From Phycisphaerales bacterium (lineage in GTDB: Bacteria; Planctomycetota; Phycisphaerae; Phycisphaerales; UBA1924): a stretch of DNA of 62,212 bases. The first letter of the stretch is position 1; each line of letters begins with the position of its first letter. The position numbers were made by a program, and so were the translations under genes. This document shows, piece after piece, positions 8,151-18,258 of this stretch. The stretch is from the NCBI GenBank assembly GCA_029260375.1, contig JAJDDI010000032.1, positions 1 through 62,212 of the forward strand, read 5' to 3'. The notes beneath the pieces are model-generated. The model was not told where the DNA came from, made no database searches, and worked only from the letters and a program-made list of their open reading frames with translations.

Positions 8151-9005
8151 GTGCAGACCCTCACCCAGATCAAGATCATGCTCGAGGAGCGTGGGCTCTC
8201 GCCCAAGAAGTCGCTGGGCCAGAACTTTCTGATCGATCACAATCTGATCGCACGCCTCGTGGATGTCTCGGGAGTCGGGCCGGGCGATCTGGTGCTCGAG
8301 GTCGGCCCCGGGACGGGCGCCCTCACCACCGAGCTGCTTGATCGCGGCTGCCGCGTCGTCGCGTGCGAGCTGGACACCGCCCTGAGCCAGCTCCTGCGCG
8401 ACACGCTCGGGCAGAGCTATCCCGATCGGTTCACGCTCATCGAGGGCGACTGCCTCGCGTCCAAGCGTGCGCTCTCAAGAGACGCCGCGGACGAGCTGGG
8501 CGGTCGCCCGTTCCGCCTGGTCGCGAACCTGCCCTACCACGCGGCGACACCGCTGATGCTCGCGCTGCTCACGCGCCACCCCGAGTGCGCCGGGCAGTTC
8601 GTCACCATCCAGCGCGAGGTGGGGGAGCGGTTGTCCGCCGCGCCCGGGACCAAGGCGTACGGCTCGATCAGCGTCGTCGCGCAGCATCTCGGCGAGGTCA
8701 AGCACATCGCCAATCTCCCGCCCGAGTGCTTCTGGCCCAGGCCGGAGGTCACCAGTGTGATGATCGCGCTGACGCGCCGCGACGCGCCGGGCGGGCCAGA
8801 GCAGTGGGCCCGCCTGGCCGACACCTGCCAGACGCTCTTCGCCTCGCGCCGCAAGCAGCTCGGGTCGGTCGTGCGCCGTCTGGCGGGGGGGGCGATCGAC
8901 TGGCCCCAGGGCGTTGAACCCTCGGCCCGCGTCGAGTCGCTCACGCCCGAGCGGATCAACGCCCTGATAGACGCAATCCCACATTCCACAGGTGATTCCG
9001 CCTGA
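8151..9005 (+). CDS. rsmA: 16S rRNA dimethyladenosine transferase RsmA (KsgA)
   Basis: It dimethylates two adjacent adenines in the 3' hairpin of 16S rRNA during late 30S assembly. Seen are KKSLGQNFLID (about 20-30), SAM motif EVGPGTGALTTELL (about 48-61), the catalytic NLPYHAATPLM (about 128) and the C-terminal FASRRKQLGS helix. The GTG at 8151 gives 284 residues and a natural N-terminus. It sits directly behind the HAD gene. Confidence 0.93.
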   Translation: MQTLTQIKIMLEERGLSPKKSLGQNFLIDHNLIARLVDVSGVGPGDLVLEVGPGTGALTTELLDRGCRVVACELDTALSQLLRDTLGQSYPDRFTLIEGDCLASKRALSRDAADELGGRPFRLVANLPYHAATPLMLALLTRHPECAGQFVTIQREVGERLSAAPGTKAYGSISVVAQHLGEVKHIANLPPECFWPRPEVTSVMIALTRRDAPGGPEQWARLADTCQTLFASRRKQLGSVVRRLAGGAIDWPQGVEPSARVESLTPERINALIDAIPHSTGDSA

Positions 9006-9059
9006 TTCGCCCCCTTGCCCGAGCGCCTCTGGGCGCGGTAGGGTGTGCGTGGAGGGCCG

Positions 9060-10082
9060 ATGACGCCGGGCAGCAACGGGACCACCATCTCGGATGACGC
9101 CGACGCCCAGAATCTGGGCGTCTCGCTCGCCCCGGCCCTCCGGGACGTGTGCGAAGGGCGCCTGGGCGAGATCAACTGGTTCCGCGCCACCTGGCAGCAC
9201 GGCGGCGCCGCCACCGGCTTCGCCACCTGGAACCGCCCCGACGGACGCACCGCCGACGTCGTCGTCAAGCTCCCCATCAAGTTCGACGAGTGGTTCTGGA
9301 CCGTCGGACTCGGCGGCGTTGAGGACGACGAGGCCGAATCCCCGCGGTCGCTCGCGCTGCCCACCCCCCGCGTCTTCGCCGGTGGTGAACAGCTCGGCGG
9401 GTACGACATCGCCTGGGTCGTCATGGAGAGGCTGGGCAGCCCCCCGCTGGCCAGCGATTTGACCAAGGACGCGCTGCACGACCTGCTCCGCTCCGCCGCC
9501 GAGTTCCACGCCCGTGCCGCGAGGGTCCGCAGCGTCCGCAAGGCCAAACCCCCGAGCCAGGAGGACTGGGGCGCCGAGATCGAGCAGGCGAGGGAGGCGT
9601 GCCGGGGCGACCGGATCGACAACGCCCAGCGCTGGAACCAGATGCTGCGCGAGGTCGATCGCCACCTGGACACGCTGGTGGACCGCTGGAGGGCTCGCCC
9701 GATCGACACCTGGTGCCACGGCGACCTGCACGGGCACAACGCGATGCGACGCCGCCTGCCCTCGGGAGAGGGCGGACGCTGCGTCCTGATCGACCTTGCC
9801 CTGATCCACCCGGGCTGCTGGATCGAGGACGCCCTGTACCTGGAGCGCCTGTTCTGGGCCCGCCGGGAGCATCTCCACGGCGTTCGCATCGTGCGGGCCC
9901 TGGGGCGGTTCCGGAAGGAGCTGGGGCTGAAGAACAGCGAGGACGCCTCAGATTTGGCAAATGTTCGGAGGGTGTTGATGGCGGCCACGGCGCCCGCTTT
10001 TCTGTCCACTGAGGGGCATCCGGCCCATCTGGCCGCCGCCCTGGACCTGCTCGAACGCCTCCTGCCCGTAGTTGCGCGGTAG
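9060..10082 (+). CDS. APH/ChoK kinase-fold phosphotransferase family protein
   Basis: The 340-residue protein has the signature of the aminoglycoside/choline kinase superfamily: WCHGDLHGHNAM (catalytic loop, about 219-230) and VLIDLALIHPGCWIEDALYLE (metal-binding loop, about 245), where the usual D-x-D/E is altered to DLALIHPG. The N-lobe has VVVKLPIKF with the nucleotide-binding Lys. The substrate is unknown and antibiotic resistance should not be assumed. ATG 9060 has a GGAGGG site; a GTG at 9045 in the same frame is a possible alternative. Confidence 0.75.
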   Translation: MTPGSNGTTISDDADAQNLGVSLAPALRDVCEGRLGEINWFRATWQHGGAATGFATWNRPDGRTADVVVKLPIKFDEWFWTVGLGGVEDDEAESPRSLALPTPRVFAGGEQLGGYDIAWVVMERLGSPPLASDLTKDALHDLLRSAAEFHARAARVRSVRKAKPPSQEDWGAEIEQAREACRGDRIDNAQRWNQMLREVDRHLDTLVDRWRARPIDTWCHGDLHGHNAMRRRLPSGEGGRCVLIDLALIHPGCWIEDALYLERLFWARREHLHGVRIVRALGRFRKELGLKNSEDASDLANVRRVLMAATAPAFLSTEGHPAHLAAALDLLERLLPVVAR

Positions 10083-10198
10083 AATGACCCCGATCCACAG
10101 GCGGGAGAGTGACCCGTCCGACCAACCAGACCCCAGAAGGCGACGCCGCCCCAGTCCGCGGCGTGCCGGCACACCAGGCAGCGAGGTGACCCTTGGAC

Positions 10199-10363
10199 AT
10201 GCTCGAACAAATGCAGCAGCTCGTCGAATCCGCCCGCGAGGACTACAACAAGGCCAAGGGCGGCAACCGCGCCGCGGGCACTCGCGTCCGCAAGATCATG
10301 CAGGACGTCAAGAACCTCGCCCAAGAGATCCGCAAGGAGATGCTCGGCTCGCGAGAGGACTGA
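10199..10363 (+). CDS. Short histone H1-like Hc1-family protein
   Basis: This 54-residue protein runs MLEQMQQLVESAREDYNKAK, then GGNRAAGTRVRKIMQDVKNL, then AQEIRKEMLGSRED. It aligns by eye with the N-terminal helical domain of chlamydial Hc1 (pattern AKAEKGNKAAAQRVR), a DNA-condensing histone H1-like protein. The Lys/Pro/Ala-rich DNA-binding tail of chlamydial Hc1 is absent. An upstream in-frame TTG at 10193 and a GAGGTG site (10182-10187) support translation here. It likely acts in the nucleoid, perhaps as a dimerising, bridging or antagonist form (inference). Confidence 0.75.
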   Translation: MLEQMQQLVESAREDYNKAKGGNRAAGTRVRKIMQDVKNLAQEIRKEMLGSRED

Positions 10364-10436
10364 CCCGAGCGCCAACCGACCACCAGCAAGCCTGCGGCAT
10401 CCCGCCGCGGGCCTGTCTTTCCGAGGTCCGCCGACG

Positions 10437-11018
10437 ATGAGCATGGCCCCGAGCCACCACAGTGCAACCAGTGACGCCGACGAAGCGCGAACATGCGTCG
10501 TCCAGGGCTTTGATGCGCTCGGACCCAGCGAGAAGTTCATCATCGATATGGACCCTCTGGACCTCTCCCATCGCTACCTCGATCGCGAGGGCATCGCCAC
10601 CTGCAACCCACACCGCGATCAGATGGCCCTGCTCGACGGCCTGATCTGGAAGAGCCAGGACAACACGCACGGCGTCGCGATCAAGCACGTCCGCGACGAC
10701 GAGTTCTGGGTCTCGGGCCACTTCCCCGGGCGAGCGATGTTCCCGGGCGTGCTCATGGTCGAGTGCGGGGCCCAGCTTGGGGCGCTGCTCTTTAGCCTGC
10801 GTCAGGAGGAAAAACGCCTCGCCGCGTTCCTGCGCATCGACAAGGCGGTCTTCCGACGCGCCGTGGAGCCGGGCGACGATCTGTACGTGCTCGCCCGCGA
10901 GGTGAAGAAGCAGTCTCGCAAGTTCGTCTCAGACATCCAGGGCGTTGTCGATGGCCAGCTCTGCTTCGAGGCGCGCATCGAGGGGCTGAACATCGGTCCC
11001 CTGGAAACGGGCGCCTGA
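10437..11018 (+). CDS. FabZ-like 3-hydroxyacyl-ACP dehydratase (hot-dog fold)
   Basis: The 193-residue hot-dog protein carries FWVSGHFPGRAMFPGVLMVE (about 89-108) with the FabZ/FabA catalytic His, and ECGAQLGALLF with the acidic partner. It would dehydrate beta-hydroxyacyl-ACP in fatty acid synthesis or a related lipid pathway. It is longer at the N-terminus than FabZ (about 150 aa). The first 35 residues look dispensable, so a start at a later Met is possible. Confidence 0.8.
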   Translation: MSMAPSHHSATSDADEARTCVVQGFDALGPSEKFIIDMDPLDLSHRYLDREGIATCNPHRDQMALLDGLIWKSQDNTHGVAIKHVRDDEFWVSGHFPGRAMFPGVLMVECGAQLGALLFSLRQEEKRLAAFLRIDKAVFRRAVEPGDDLYVLAREVKKQSRKFVSDIQGVVDGQLCFEARIEGLNIGPLETGA

Positions 11019-11028
11019 CGCGACCGGC

Positions 11029-12234
11029 GTGACCGGATCACTCAACATCCTCATCGAACCCACCGACGGCGCGGGGATCGCCGACGCCGCACGCGCGCTG
11101 CCCGCTCGCGCCGGTGTCGTCGCGTTCGAGTCGCCCGACGCCTCGACCGTGCTCCTGTCCGCGACGGGCGACCTGCGCCGCTTCGCCCTCACCCGCCTGG
11201 GCGAGAGCGACGACGCGACGCCCGCCCGGCGCGAGGATCTCCGCCCCGTGACCGCCCGCCTCCGGGCGTGCATCGTCGGCTCGTCGTTCGAGGGCGACGC
11301 GGTCTACCTCGACGAGGCCCGCTGGCGCCTCCCGGCGACCTACCGCAGCGTCCTGGACACGCGCCGGGCCTGGTGCGTGCGCCTCGACCCCGACGCCACC
11401 ACGCCGCTCTGGCGCAAGCTCGACCTCGTGGGCGCCAGCGCCCGGGGTGAGGCCCTGGCGCCGGAGACCCTCATCGGCCCCATCGGGGACAAGGACGCCG
11501 CCGGACGCTTCGGCGAGCGTCTCGACGACCTGTTCGACCTCTGCCGCACCCCGCGCGAGCTCGAGGCCGCCCCCCACGGTCGCGCCTGCGCGTACAAAGA
11601 GATGGGGCGCTGCGACGCCCCGTGCGACGGGTCGGCGAGCATGGACGCCTACCGCGCCCGCGTGCGCGACGCCGTCCGCTTCGCCGCCCAGCCCGTGGCG
11701 CTGAGCGTGAGCGCTATCGAACAACGCATGGCCCGCGCCTCGGACGAGCAGGACTTCGAGCTCGCCGCGGCCCTCAAGGACCGCGCCCGGCGCATCACCA
11801 AGGGGCGCAGGCCCGCGACGAGCTGGCTGACCACGCTGGACCGCTTCGCCGTGCTCGGGGCGTTCCCCTCCACGCGCCGGGCTCGGGCACGCCTGTTCAT
11901 CGCGACGGCGCGACGCATCGAGGCGTGGGCGGACGTGCCCGGCAAGCTCTCACCCGTGCAGGCGAGCGAGATCCTCGATGCGATCCTCAGCCGGTCCCGG
12001 TCGCTGCTCGACGAATCAGGGCCGCTGCGCCCGGAGCAGTGCGAGCGCCTGGGTCTGCTGGCCCATCACCTGTTCCACCCGCGGCGCGGGGCTGGAGGAT
12101 TCCTCCCCCTCGATCCGATGCCTGACGCGACGGCGCTGGGTAGGCTCTTGCGCCAGGCGGCCAGGGTCGGCGCCGAGGACGGGGCGTCCGATGAGGATCC
12201 CGACACCGAGCTCGGCCCGAGCGTCCAAGCCTGA
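11029..12234 (+). CDS. UvrC-like protein with degenerate GIY-YIG region
   Basis: The 401-residue protein shares the middle of UvrC: the Cys cluster CAYKEMGRCDAPCDG (about 184-198) and a UVR motif AIEQRMARASDEQDFELAAA followed by KDRARRI (about 226-252) that in UvrC binds UvrB. The N-terminus looks like a worn-down GIY-YIG fold without the catalytic Tyr/Arg signature. The C-terminal RNase H-like nuclease and HhH domains are absent. It may be a UvrB-binding or nucleotide-excision accessory protein, or an inactive paralogue. The GTG start at 11029 follows the fabZ-like gene by 10 bases. Confidence 0.65.
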   Translation: MTGSLNILIEPTDGAGIADAARALPARAGVVAFESPDASTVLLSATGDLRRFALTRLGESDDATPARREDLRPVTARLRACIVGSSFEGDAVYLDEARWRLPATYRSVLDTRRAWCVRLDPDATTPLWRKLDLVGASARGEALAPETLIGPIGDKDAAGRFGERLDDLFDLCRTPRELEAAPHGRACAYKEMGRCDAPCDGSASMDAYRARVRDAVRFAAQPVALSVSAIEQRMARASDEQDFELAAALKDRARRITKGRRPATSWLTTLDRFAVLGAFPSTRRARARLFIATARRIEAWADVPGKLSPVQASEILDAILSRSRSLLDESGPLRPEQCERLGLLAHHLFHPRRGAGGFLPLDPMPDATALGRLLRQAARVGAEDGASDEDPDTELGPSVQA

Positions 12235-12248
12235 CCGGAGTGCGTTGA

Positions 12249-13298
12249 ATGCCCGAGATCGAGCCCTACCCCCTCATCTTCGATCCCATCCTGATGCCCA
12301 AGGTCTGGGGCGGCAGGCGCCTCCAGCGGTACGCCAAGCCCATGCCCCCCATCGCCTCCATCGGCGAGAGCTGGGAGATCGCGGACCTGGAAGTCACCAG
12401 CGCCTCGGGCGGGGGCGGGGGCGCGGCGCGCTCGGTTGTGAGCAACGGCTCGATGGCGGGCGACTCCCTGCACGAGGTCATCGAGCAGTGGGGCACGCTG
12501 CTGCTGGGCGAGCGCCTGCTGCGCAGCGAGCGGATCAAGCAGGAGCAGGGCATGCCCGCGTTCCCGCTGCTGATCAAGTACCTCGACGCGCGCGAACATC
12601 TCTCGGTCCAGGTTCACCCGAGCATCGAGTACGCCGACGAGCACGCCGAGGCGCACCTCAAGACCGAGAGCTGGTACATCGTCGAGGCCGAGGGGGACAG
12701 CGTGATCTACAAGGGTCTGCGCGAGGGCGTGACGCCGCTGGACCTGAAGTCCGCGATCGAGTCGGGAACCGTGCCCAGCGTGCTGCGGGCCGTGCCGGCG
12801 GTGGTGGGGGAATGCCACACGCTGCCCAGCGGCACCGTCCACGCCCTGGGCGCGGGCGTGCTCGTCGCCGAGGTGCAGACCCCCAGCGACACCACCTTCC
12901 GCCTCTACGACTGGACCAACGAGTACGACCGCCCCGAGCGCGAGCTGCACATCGCCCAGGCCCTCGAGTGCGCCGACTTCGGGCCGCCCATCCGTGCGGG
13001 CACGCTCTCGCCCGACACGGACCGGGGCGTGGTCGCCGAGACCGAGTTCTATCGCATCATCGAGGCGAGGCTCACCGGCGCCAAGGAGCCCGTGAACATC
13101 CACGACGCGCCCGTGGTCGCCATGTGCATCAGCGGCGACGGGCACGCGCTCATCGAGGACCCCGACGGACGGTTCGACACCGTGGCGCTCTCACGCGGGC
13201 AGACCGCCCTCATCCCCGCCGCCCTCTCGGGCTACAGCACCGTCCGCGGCGACAAGGGCGATATGGTCCTGCTGCTGAGCGAGCCGCTGCCGGGGTGA
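12249..13298 (+). CDS. manA: Class I mannose-6-phosphate isomerase
   Basis: It interconverts mannose-6-phosphate and fructose-6-phosphate, feeding GDP-mannose and glycan synthesis. The type I cupin signature is present: FPLLIKYLDAREHLSVQVHP (about 106-125, Zn ligands Gln and His), KTESWYIVEA (Zn Glu), GTVHALGAG (Zn His) and VQTPSDTTFRLYDW. The 349-residue length matches the short Bacillus-type enzyme. It is followed by a REP-like repeat and a convergent aminotransferase gene. Confidence 0.9.
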   Translation: MPEIEPYPLIFDPILMPKVWGGRRLQRYAKPMPPIASIGESWEIADLEVTSASGGGGGAARSVVSNGSMAGDSLHEVIEQWGTLLLGERLLRSERIKQEQGMPAFPLLIKYLDAREHLSVQVHPSIEYADEHAEAHLKTESWYIVEAEGDSVIYKGLREGVTPLDLKSAIESGTVPSVLRAVPAVVGECHTLPSGTVHALGAGVLVAEVQTPSDTTFRLYDWTNEYDRPERELHIAQALECADFGPPIRAGTLSPDTDRGVVAETEFYRIIEARLTGAKEPVNIHDAPVVAMCISGDGHALIEDPDGRFDTVALSRGQTALIPAALSGYSTVRGDKGDMVLLLSEPLPG

Positions 13299-13309
13299 GC
13301 CAAAGAACG

Positions 13310-13371
13310 GTGGGGCAGGCGTCCCGCCTGCCCGATTCGGTTTGCTGACAGGCGGGACGCCTGTCCCACCC
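13310..13371. repeat. REP-like inverted repeat between manA and the DegT gene
   Basis: Arms of 22 bases (13310-13331 and 13350-13371) with core GGCAGGCGTCCCGCC pair with one mismatch around an 18-base spacer. It lies between convergent genes and could act as a two-way terminator or mRNA stabiliser. Confidence 0.85.
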
Positions 13372-13380
13372 GCTCACGCC

Positions 13381-14547
13381 TCATGTCCGCTTCGCGTCGG
13401 CGACCTTGCGGATCGCCTCGCCGATCTTGTCGGCCTGCTCGTCGCTCAGGTCGTGGTGGATCGGGATGCAGAACACGCGCTCGCAGAGCATCGTGCTCAC
13501 CGGCGGGTGATCGGTCACGACGTCCTTGAACGCGGGCTGGGTGGTCAGGGGCTTGGGGTAGTGGACGGCCGTGGGCACGCCCTCGGCCTTGAGCGCCGCG
13601 CAGAACTCGTCACGCGTGCCCGAGAGGACCCCGGGGTCGAAGCGGCAGGTGTACAGGTGCCACGCGGGCTCAAGGCCCTCAGCGATGGTCGGGCGCTCGA
13701 TGCCGTCGATGGTGTCGATGATCGCGTGGAAGCGGTTGGCGACCTCGCGCCGCCGGTTGGTCTGGTCTTCGAGGCGGTCGAGCTTGGAGAGTCCGATGGC
13801 GCCCGTGATGTCGTTCATGCGGTAGTTGAAGCCGATGGACTCGTGCAGGTACTTGTCGGTCTCGCCGTGCGAGCGGAGCATGCCGATGGTCTTGGCGATC
13901 TCGTCGTCGTTGGTGGTGACCATGCCCCCCTCGCCCGTGCCCAGGTTCTTGGTGGCGTAGAACGAGTACGTCACGACGTCGCCGAACGCGCCCAGTCCCT
14001 TGCCCTTGGAGGTCGCCAGGTGGGCTTGGGCCGCGTCGTAGATCACCTTCAGGTTGTGCTTCTTGGCCAGGGCCTGCACCGCGTCGATGTCCACGGGCGT
14101 GCCGTATAGGTGCGTGCACGCGATCGCGGTCGTCTTGGGCGTGATCCGCTTCTCGGCGTCGGCGACGTCGATCTGGTACGTGTCCTCGTGGACGTCACAA
14201 AACACAGGGTTGGCCCCCGCGGCGACGATCATGCTCGCCGTCGCGATGTACGTCCAGGCGGGGACCAGCACGTCGTCGCCGGGCTTGATCGTGGCGCCGT
14301 ACGCCAGCTGCAGGGCGCAGGTGCCGTTGGCGCAGGTCAGGCCGTGCGCAGCGTCGGTCTGGGCGGCGAAGCGCTCTTCAAGGGCCGCGCACTTGCTTGC
14401 GGCACGCAGCATGCCCGACTCGAGCACCTCGTTAGCCGCGGCGATGTCCTCACGCGTCAGCCCGAGCGACATGAACGGGACCGTCTTCTTGAACACGGGG
14501 CTCCCGCCGTCGATCGCGAGCGGCTGGGTCGTGGCGCTGCTGGTCAT
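13381..14547 (-). CDS. DegT/DnrJ/EryC1/StrS family PLP aminotransferase
   Basis: The 388-residue sugar aminotransferase-type enzyme shows SGMLRAASKCAALEE, GTCALQLAYGA, VPAWTYIATASMI, VIYDAAQAHLA and the PLP-binding Lys in YATKNLGTGEGGM (K200). These enzymes transaminate nucleotide-linked keto sugars for LPS, exopolysaccharide or glycan decoration. No other nucleotide-sugar genes lie next to it. ATG 14547 is preceded by GAGGAGA in the transcript, an excellent ribosome site; an upstream open frame is not coding-like. Confidence 0.9.
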   Translation of the reverse strand: MTSSATTQPLAIDGGSPVFKKTVPFMSLGLTREDIAAANEVLESGMLRAASKCAALEERFAAQTDAAHGLTCANGTCALQLAYGATIKPGDDVLVPAWTYIATASMIVAAGANPVFCDVHEDTYQIDVADAEKRITPKTTAIACTHLYGTPVDIDAVQALAKKHNLKVIYDAAQAHLATSKGKGLGAFGDVVTYSFYATKNLGTGEGGMVTTNDDEIAKTIGMLRSHGETDKYLHESIGFNYRMNDITGAIGLSKLDRLEDQTNRRREVANRFHAIIDTIDGIERPTIAEGLEPAWHLYTCRFDPGVLSGTRDEFCAALKAEGVPTAVHYPKPLTTQPAFKDVVTDHPPVSTMLCERVFCIPIHHDLSDEQADKIGEAIRKVADAKRT

Positions 14548-14780
14548 CTGGGTCTCCTCTGGGCAGGCCTGGCCTGCGGCTGGGGGCTCGGGTCCGTCCG
14601 TCGCCCGCCTCGGGAGAGGATCGTAGGGCTCCGCAGGCCCATTTCCGCCCGAGAATACCGGGATCTGACCCGATCGGATCTGAGCATTCCGGGGTGGTTC
14701 TCTGGCGATCGCGCAGATTCTCGGGCCAAACGACCCCCCTGAGAGCCTGCAAACGCACTTCAGCCACTTTTTTCGCGCCA
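14548..14780. other. Intergenic region upstream of the DegT gene
   Basis: This is the start of a 519-base gene-free stretch (14548-15066). It should hold the DegT promoter on the minus strand and possibly a plus-strand promoter for the structured RNA that follows, but I see no convincing hexamer pair. Confidence 0.4.
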
Positions 14781-14784
14781 ACCA

Positions 14785-14973
14785 GTGGCACGCTCACAGA
14801 CCTGAGGCACCTTGTAGGTGTCGCAGACGGAACCGTCCGTCAGGTTGGGTAGGACAGCGACACGCGAACGCCGCTGAAACACGCGGCGGATCACGATTCT
14901 CTCTTTCTCTCTTTCTCTCTTGCCAAGACAGGCGAACAAGCCCCTGCGGATACGCGGGGGCTTGTTCTTTTTG
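14785..14973 (+). ncRNA. Candidate structured non-coding RNA ending in a terminator
   Basis: A plus-strand terminator stands here with no gene before it. Upstream of it lie ordered helices. GTGTCGC (14818-14824) pairs with GCGACAC (14857-14863), enclosing a 6-bp hairpin GACGGA-ACCG-TCCGTC (14826-14841). Next is CGCCGC (14869-14874) with GCGGCG (14883-14888), then a pyrimidine tract of TTCTCTC units (14898-14921), then the terminator stem. It does not match tmRNA, SRP RNA, RNase P or a riboswitch that I know. The 5' end is a guess. It could be a small RNA or a leader controlling the secreted-protein gene at 15067. Confidence 0.45.
14935..14973 (+). terminator. Strong intrinsic terminator with GATA tetraloop
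   Basis: A 14-bp stem (14935-14948 with 14953-14966, one T-G wobble) closed by the GNRA-type loop GATA is followed by CTTTTTG. The T-run is on the plus strand only, so it ends a plus-strand transcript. Confidence 0.85.
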
Positions 14974-15066
14974 CGCCGAGCCACGATCATGAGCGATCCA
15001 AGGAAGCATCGAACCGGGTCTGGTAGGCTGACCGCGCAACGGTGAAAGCGTCACGGGGGGCGAATA

Positions 15067-16884
15067 ATGCGGATCGCACTTGTTTCGATGGTCGTGCTGC
15101 TGCTCGTTCCTCATGCGTTCGCGCAAACAGATATCCCGAGCCCAAACGCGATGATTACGCCGGGCAAGGGCGACGAGGGCAAGAGCTATCCCTACAAGCA
15201 TTACATTGTCTTCCTGCGGTACGCCCAGGAGGATCTGTCGCGACCCTCGGTCAAGCCTCTCGAGTTCCTGAGGCCCGACGCGGCCTCCGGTTTGCCGTTC
15301 TCGTTCATCCCCCCGGGATTCGAGCCGACCGACCACGCGGCCCGAAAGATCCGCGACGCGCTGTGGAACGGGTGGACGCTCAAGTCATCGACGATGCCCC
15401 TGAAGAACGTCAGGATCCACACGCCCCATATCCCGCCGTCCGCTCGTTTCAAGGAGTACGAGTCTACGTTGTGGCGGACGGGTGACCTCGTGGCACGGAT
15501 CATCCTCGACGCGTGGGACCAGCGTGCGGCAAGCTCCGGCGTTGCGTACGAGGATGACGACAAACCCGTCGCCCTCGCGGACATCTCCTTCAAGCAGCCG
15601 TTCGAAGACGGCCTGCTCGATCCGGCCCGCTTCGCGCCCGACGACATCACGCTATCGATAGGGGAGGAGTCGCTCCGGACGCGCCGAGTGATCCATGACG
15701 CGCAGTCGCCCCCGGCCGGCGCGAACGCGGCGAGCCTGTTCGAGAACCGAATGGCGCCGATTCTCAGCATCCTTCGGTCGCGCGAGGGCGCCAACGATGA
15801 GCCGGCGGTCGATGTGATCATCGCGACGGGCGAGATGCTCAGCTGGCTCGGGCGCCACCTGGGGAGCAACACTCTGGGCTATGACCCCCTGCCAGGGGAG
15901 GCCCAGCCGCCGGTCGTCGAGATCGACGCACTGGCGGCGTTGCTGACGGCCACATCCGAGAGCCATATCCGCGAGGCGATCGGCGGACAGAACCCCGAGC
16001 CCAACGCCAGGAACGATTTCAACACCCTCTCGCGCGATTACTACCCCAACGGCGTGTGGTACTTGGGGCTGGACTGGGAACGCTCACCGGGCACGGCGGG
16101 GTTCGCAAAGTTCCGCCCGATGCCCCGGGCCGAGCTGGTCGAGGTCGGGAGACTTGAGGCCCGGACGCTGATGATCGACGCGGTCACGACGCAGAACCCG
16201 GCGCCCACGGGAACGCCGGTGAGCTACCGCGTGAGCGTCACCAACACCGGATCGATCCCGCTCCAGAATCTGATGGTGACGTGCACGCTCCCTGACGGGG
16301 TGAGATTTGAGGTTCAGGGCTCGACCCCCGACGCGTCGATCGCGGGAAGCATCGTCCATTTCCGGCGAATCCCGCTGCTCCGGCGTGGTGAAGTCGCGAC
16401 GCTTGATCTGGTTGTCTCGTCGCTCACGGCGCGGGTCGCCGAGTCGATCGTCGAGGTCGCGGGCGATTTCATTCTCCGTCCGCGACGAAAGGTCATCACG
16501 ACCAACTTCGTTGACGCCGGGCCCGCTCCGGCGATCCTGCTCGACCTCCGCTCCTTCTTGGACCCAGCCGCGGTCGGAGAGACGGTGATCTATAGCGTCC
16601 GGGCAACGAACCAGGGATCCCAATCGGCGACCGGGCTCACGCTGACATGCACGGCCGAGCCCGGGCTCAGCCTGAACGGCATTGGCGGACGGACGACGAT
16701 CGTGGGGCAGGGGTCAGAACTGTCGATGAGCCGGCTCGCCTCCCTGGCGCCCGGAGAGGTCGCCGAGTGGAGATTCCGTGGCTCGTGCGATCGTCGGACC
16801 CGAAGCCGCATCACCGCCGTACTCAAGGTCGACGGCGGTGGGGGACCCGTGCGGGCCATCGAATCAACATCGTTCTTCGACTGA
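15067..16884 (+). CDS. Secreted protein with two DUF11-like repeats
   Basis: The 605-residue protein has a clear Sec signal peptide (MRIALVSMVVLLLVPHAFA, cleaved before QTD). Residues 20-355 form an unknown region. From about 370 there are two Ig-like DUF11 repeats: TGTPVSYRVSVTNTGSIPLQ (about 383) and VGETVIYSVRATNQGSQSAT (about 503), a fold seen in surface and cell-wall proteins. It has no anchor, so it is periplasmic or extracellular. A -10-like TAGGCT (15024-15029) and a GGGGGG site precede the ATG. Function unknown. Confidence 0.75.
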   Translation: MRIALVSMVVLLLVPHAFAQTDIPSPNAMITPGKGDEGKSYPYKHYIVFLRYAQEDLSRPSVKPLEFLRPDAASGLPFSFIPPGFEPTDHAARKIRDALWNGWTLKSSTMPLKNVRIHTPHIPPSARFKEYESTLWRTGDLVARIILDAWDQRAASSGVAYEDDDKPVALADISFKQPFEDGLLDPARFAPDDITLSIGEESLRTRRVIHDAQSPPAGANAASLFENRMAPILSILRSREGANDEPAVDVIIATGEMLSWLGRHLGSNTLGYDPLPGEAQPPVVEIDALAALLTATSESHIREAIGGQNPEPNARNDFNTLSRDYYPNGVWYLGLDWERSPGTAGFAKFRPMPRAELVEVGRLEARTLMIDAVTTQNPAPTGTPVSYRVSVTNTGSIPLQNLMVTCTLPDGVRFEVQGSTPDASIAGSIVHFRRIPLLRRGEVATLDLVVSSLTARVAESIVEVAGDFILRPRRKVITTNFVDAGPAPAILLDLRSFLDPAAVGETVIYSVRATNQGSQSATGLTLTCTAEPGLSLNGIGGRTTIVGQGSELSMSRLASLAPGEVAEWRFRGSCDRRTRSRITAVLKVDGGGGPVRAIESTSFFD

Positions 16885-16895
16885 CGATCGCGGCC

Positions 16896-18239
<1,344 letters not shown>

Positions 18240-18258
18240 GATGAGATCCAGAGATGAA

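Noticed and set aside
9060..10082. Aminoglycoside resistance gene
   Set aside because: Only the general kinase fold is supported; the metal loop is altered and no resistance-specific motif is seen.
14898..14921. TTCTCTC tract as a simple microsatellite
   Set aside because: It is only three units and lies between RNA helices and a terminator, so it was folded into the ncRNA candidate instead.
14760..14990. 76-codon minus-strand frame through the terminator
   Set aside because: It reads the terminator stem and CU tract as Lys/Arg/Glu repeats; no ribosome site and no sign of selection.
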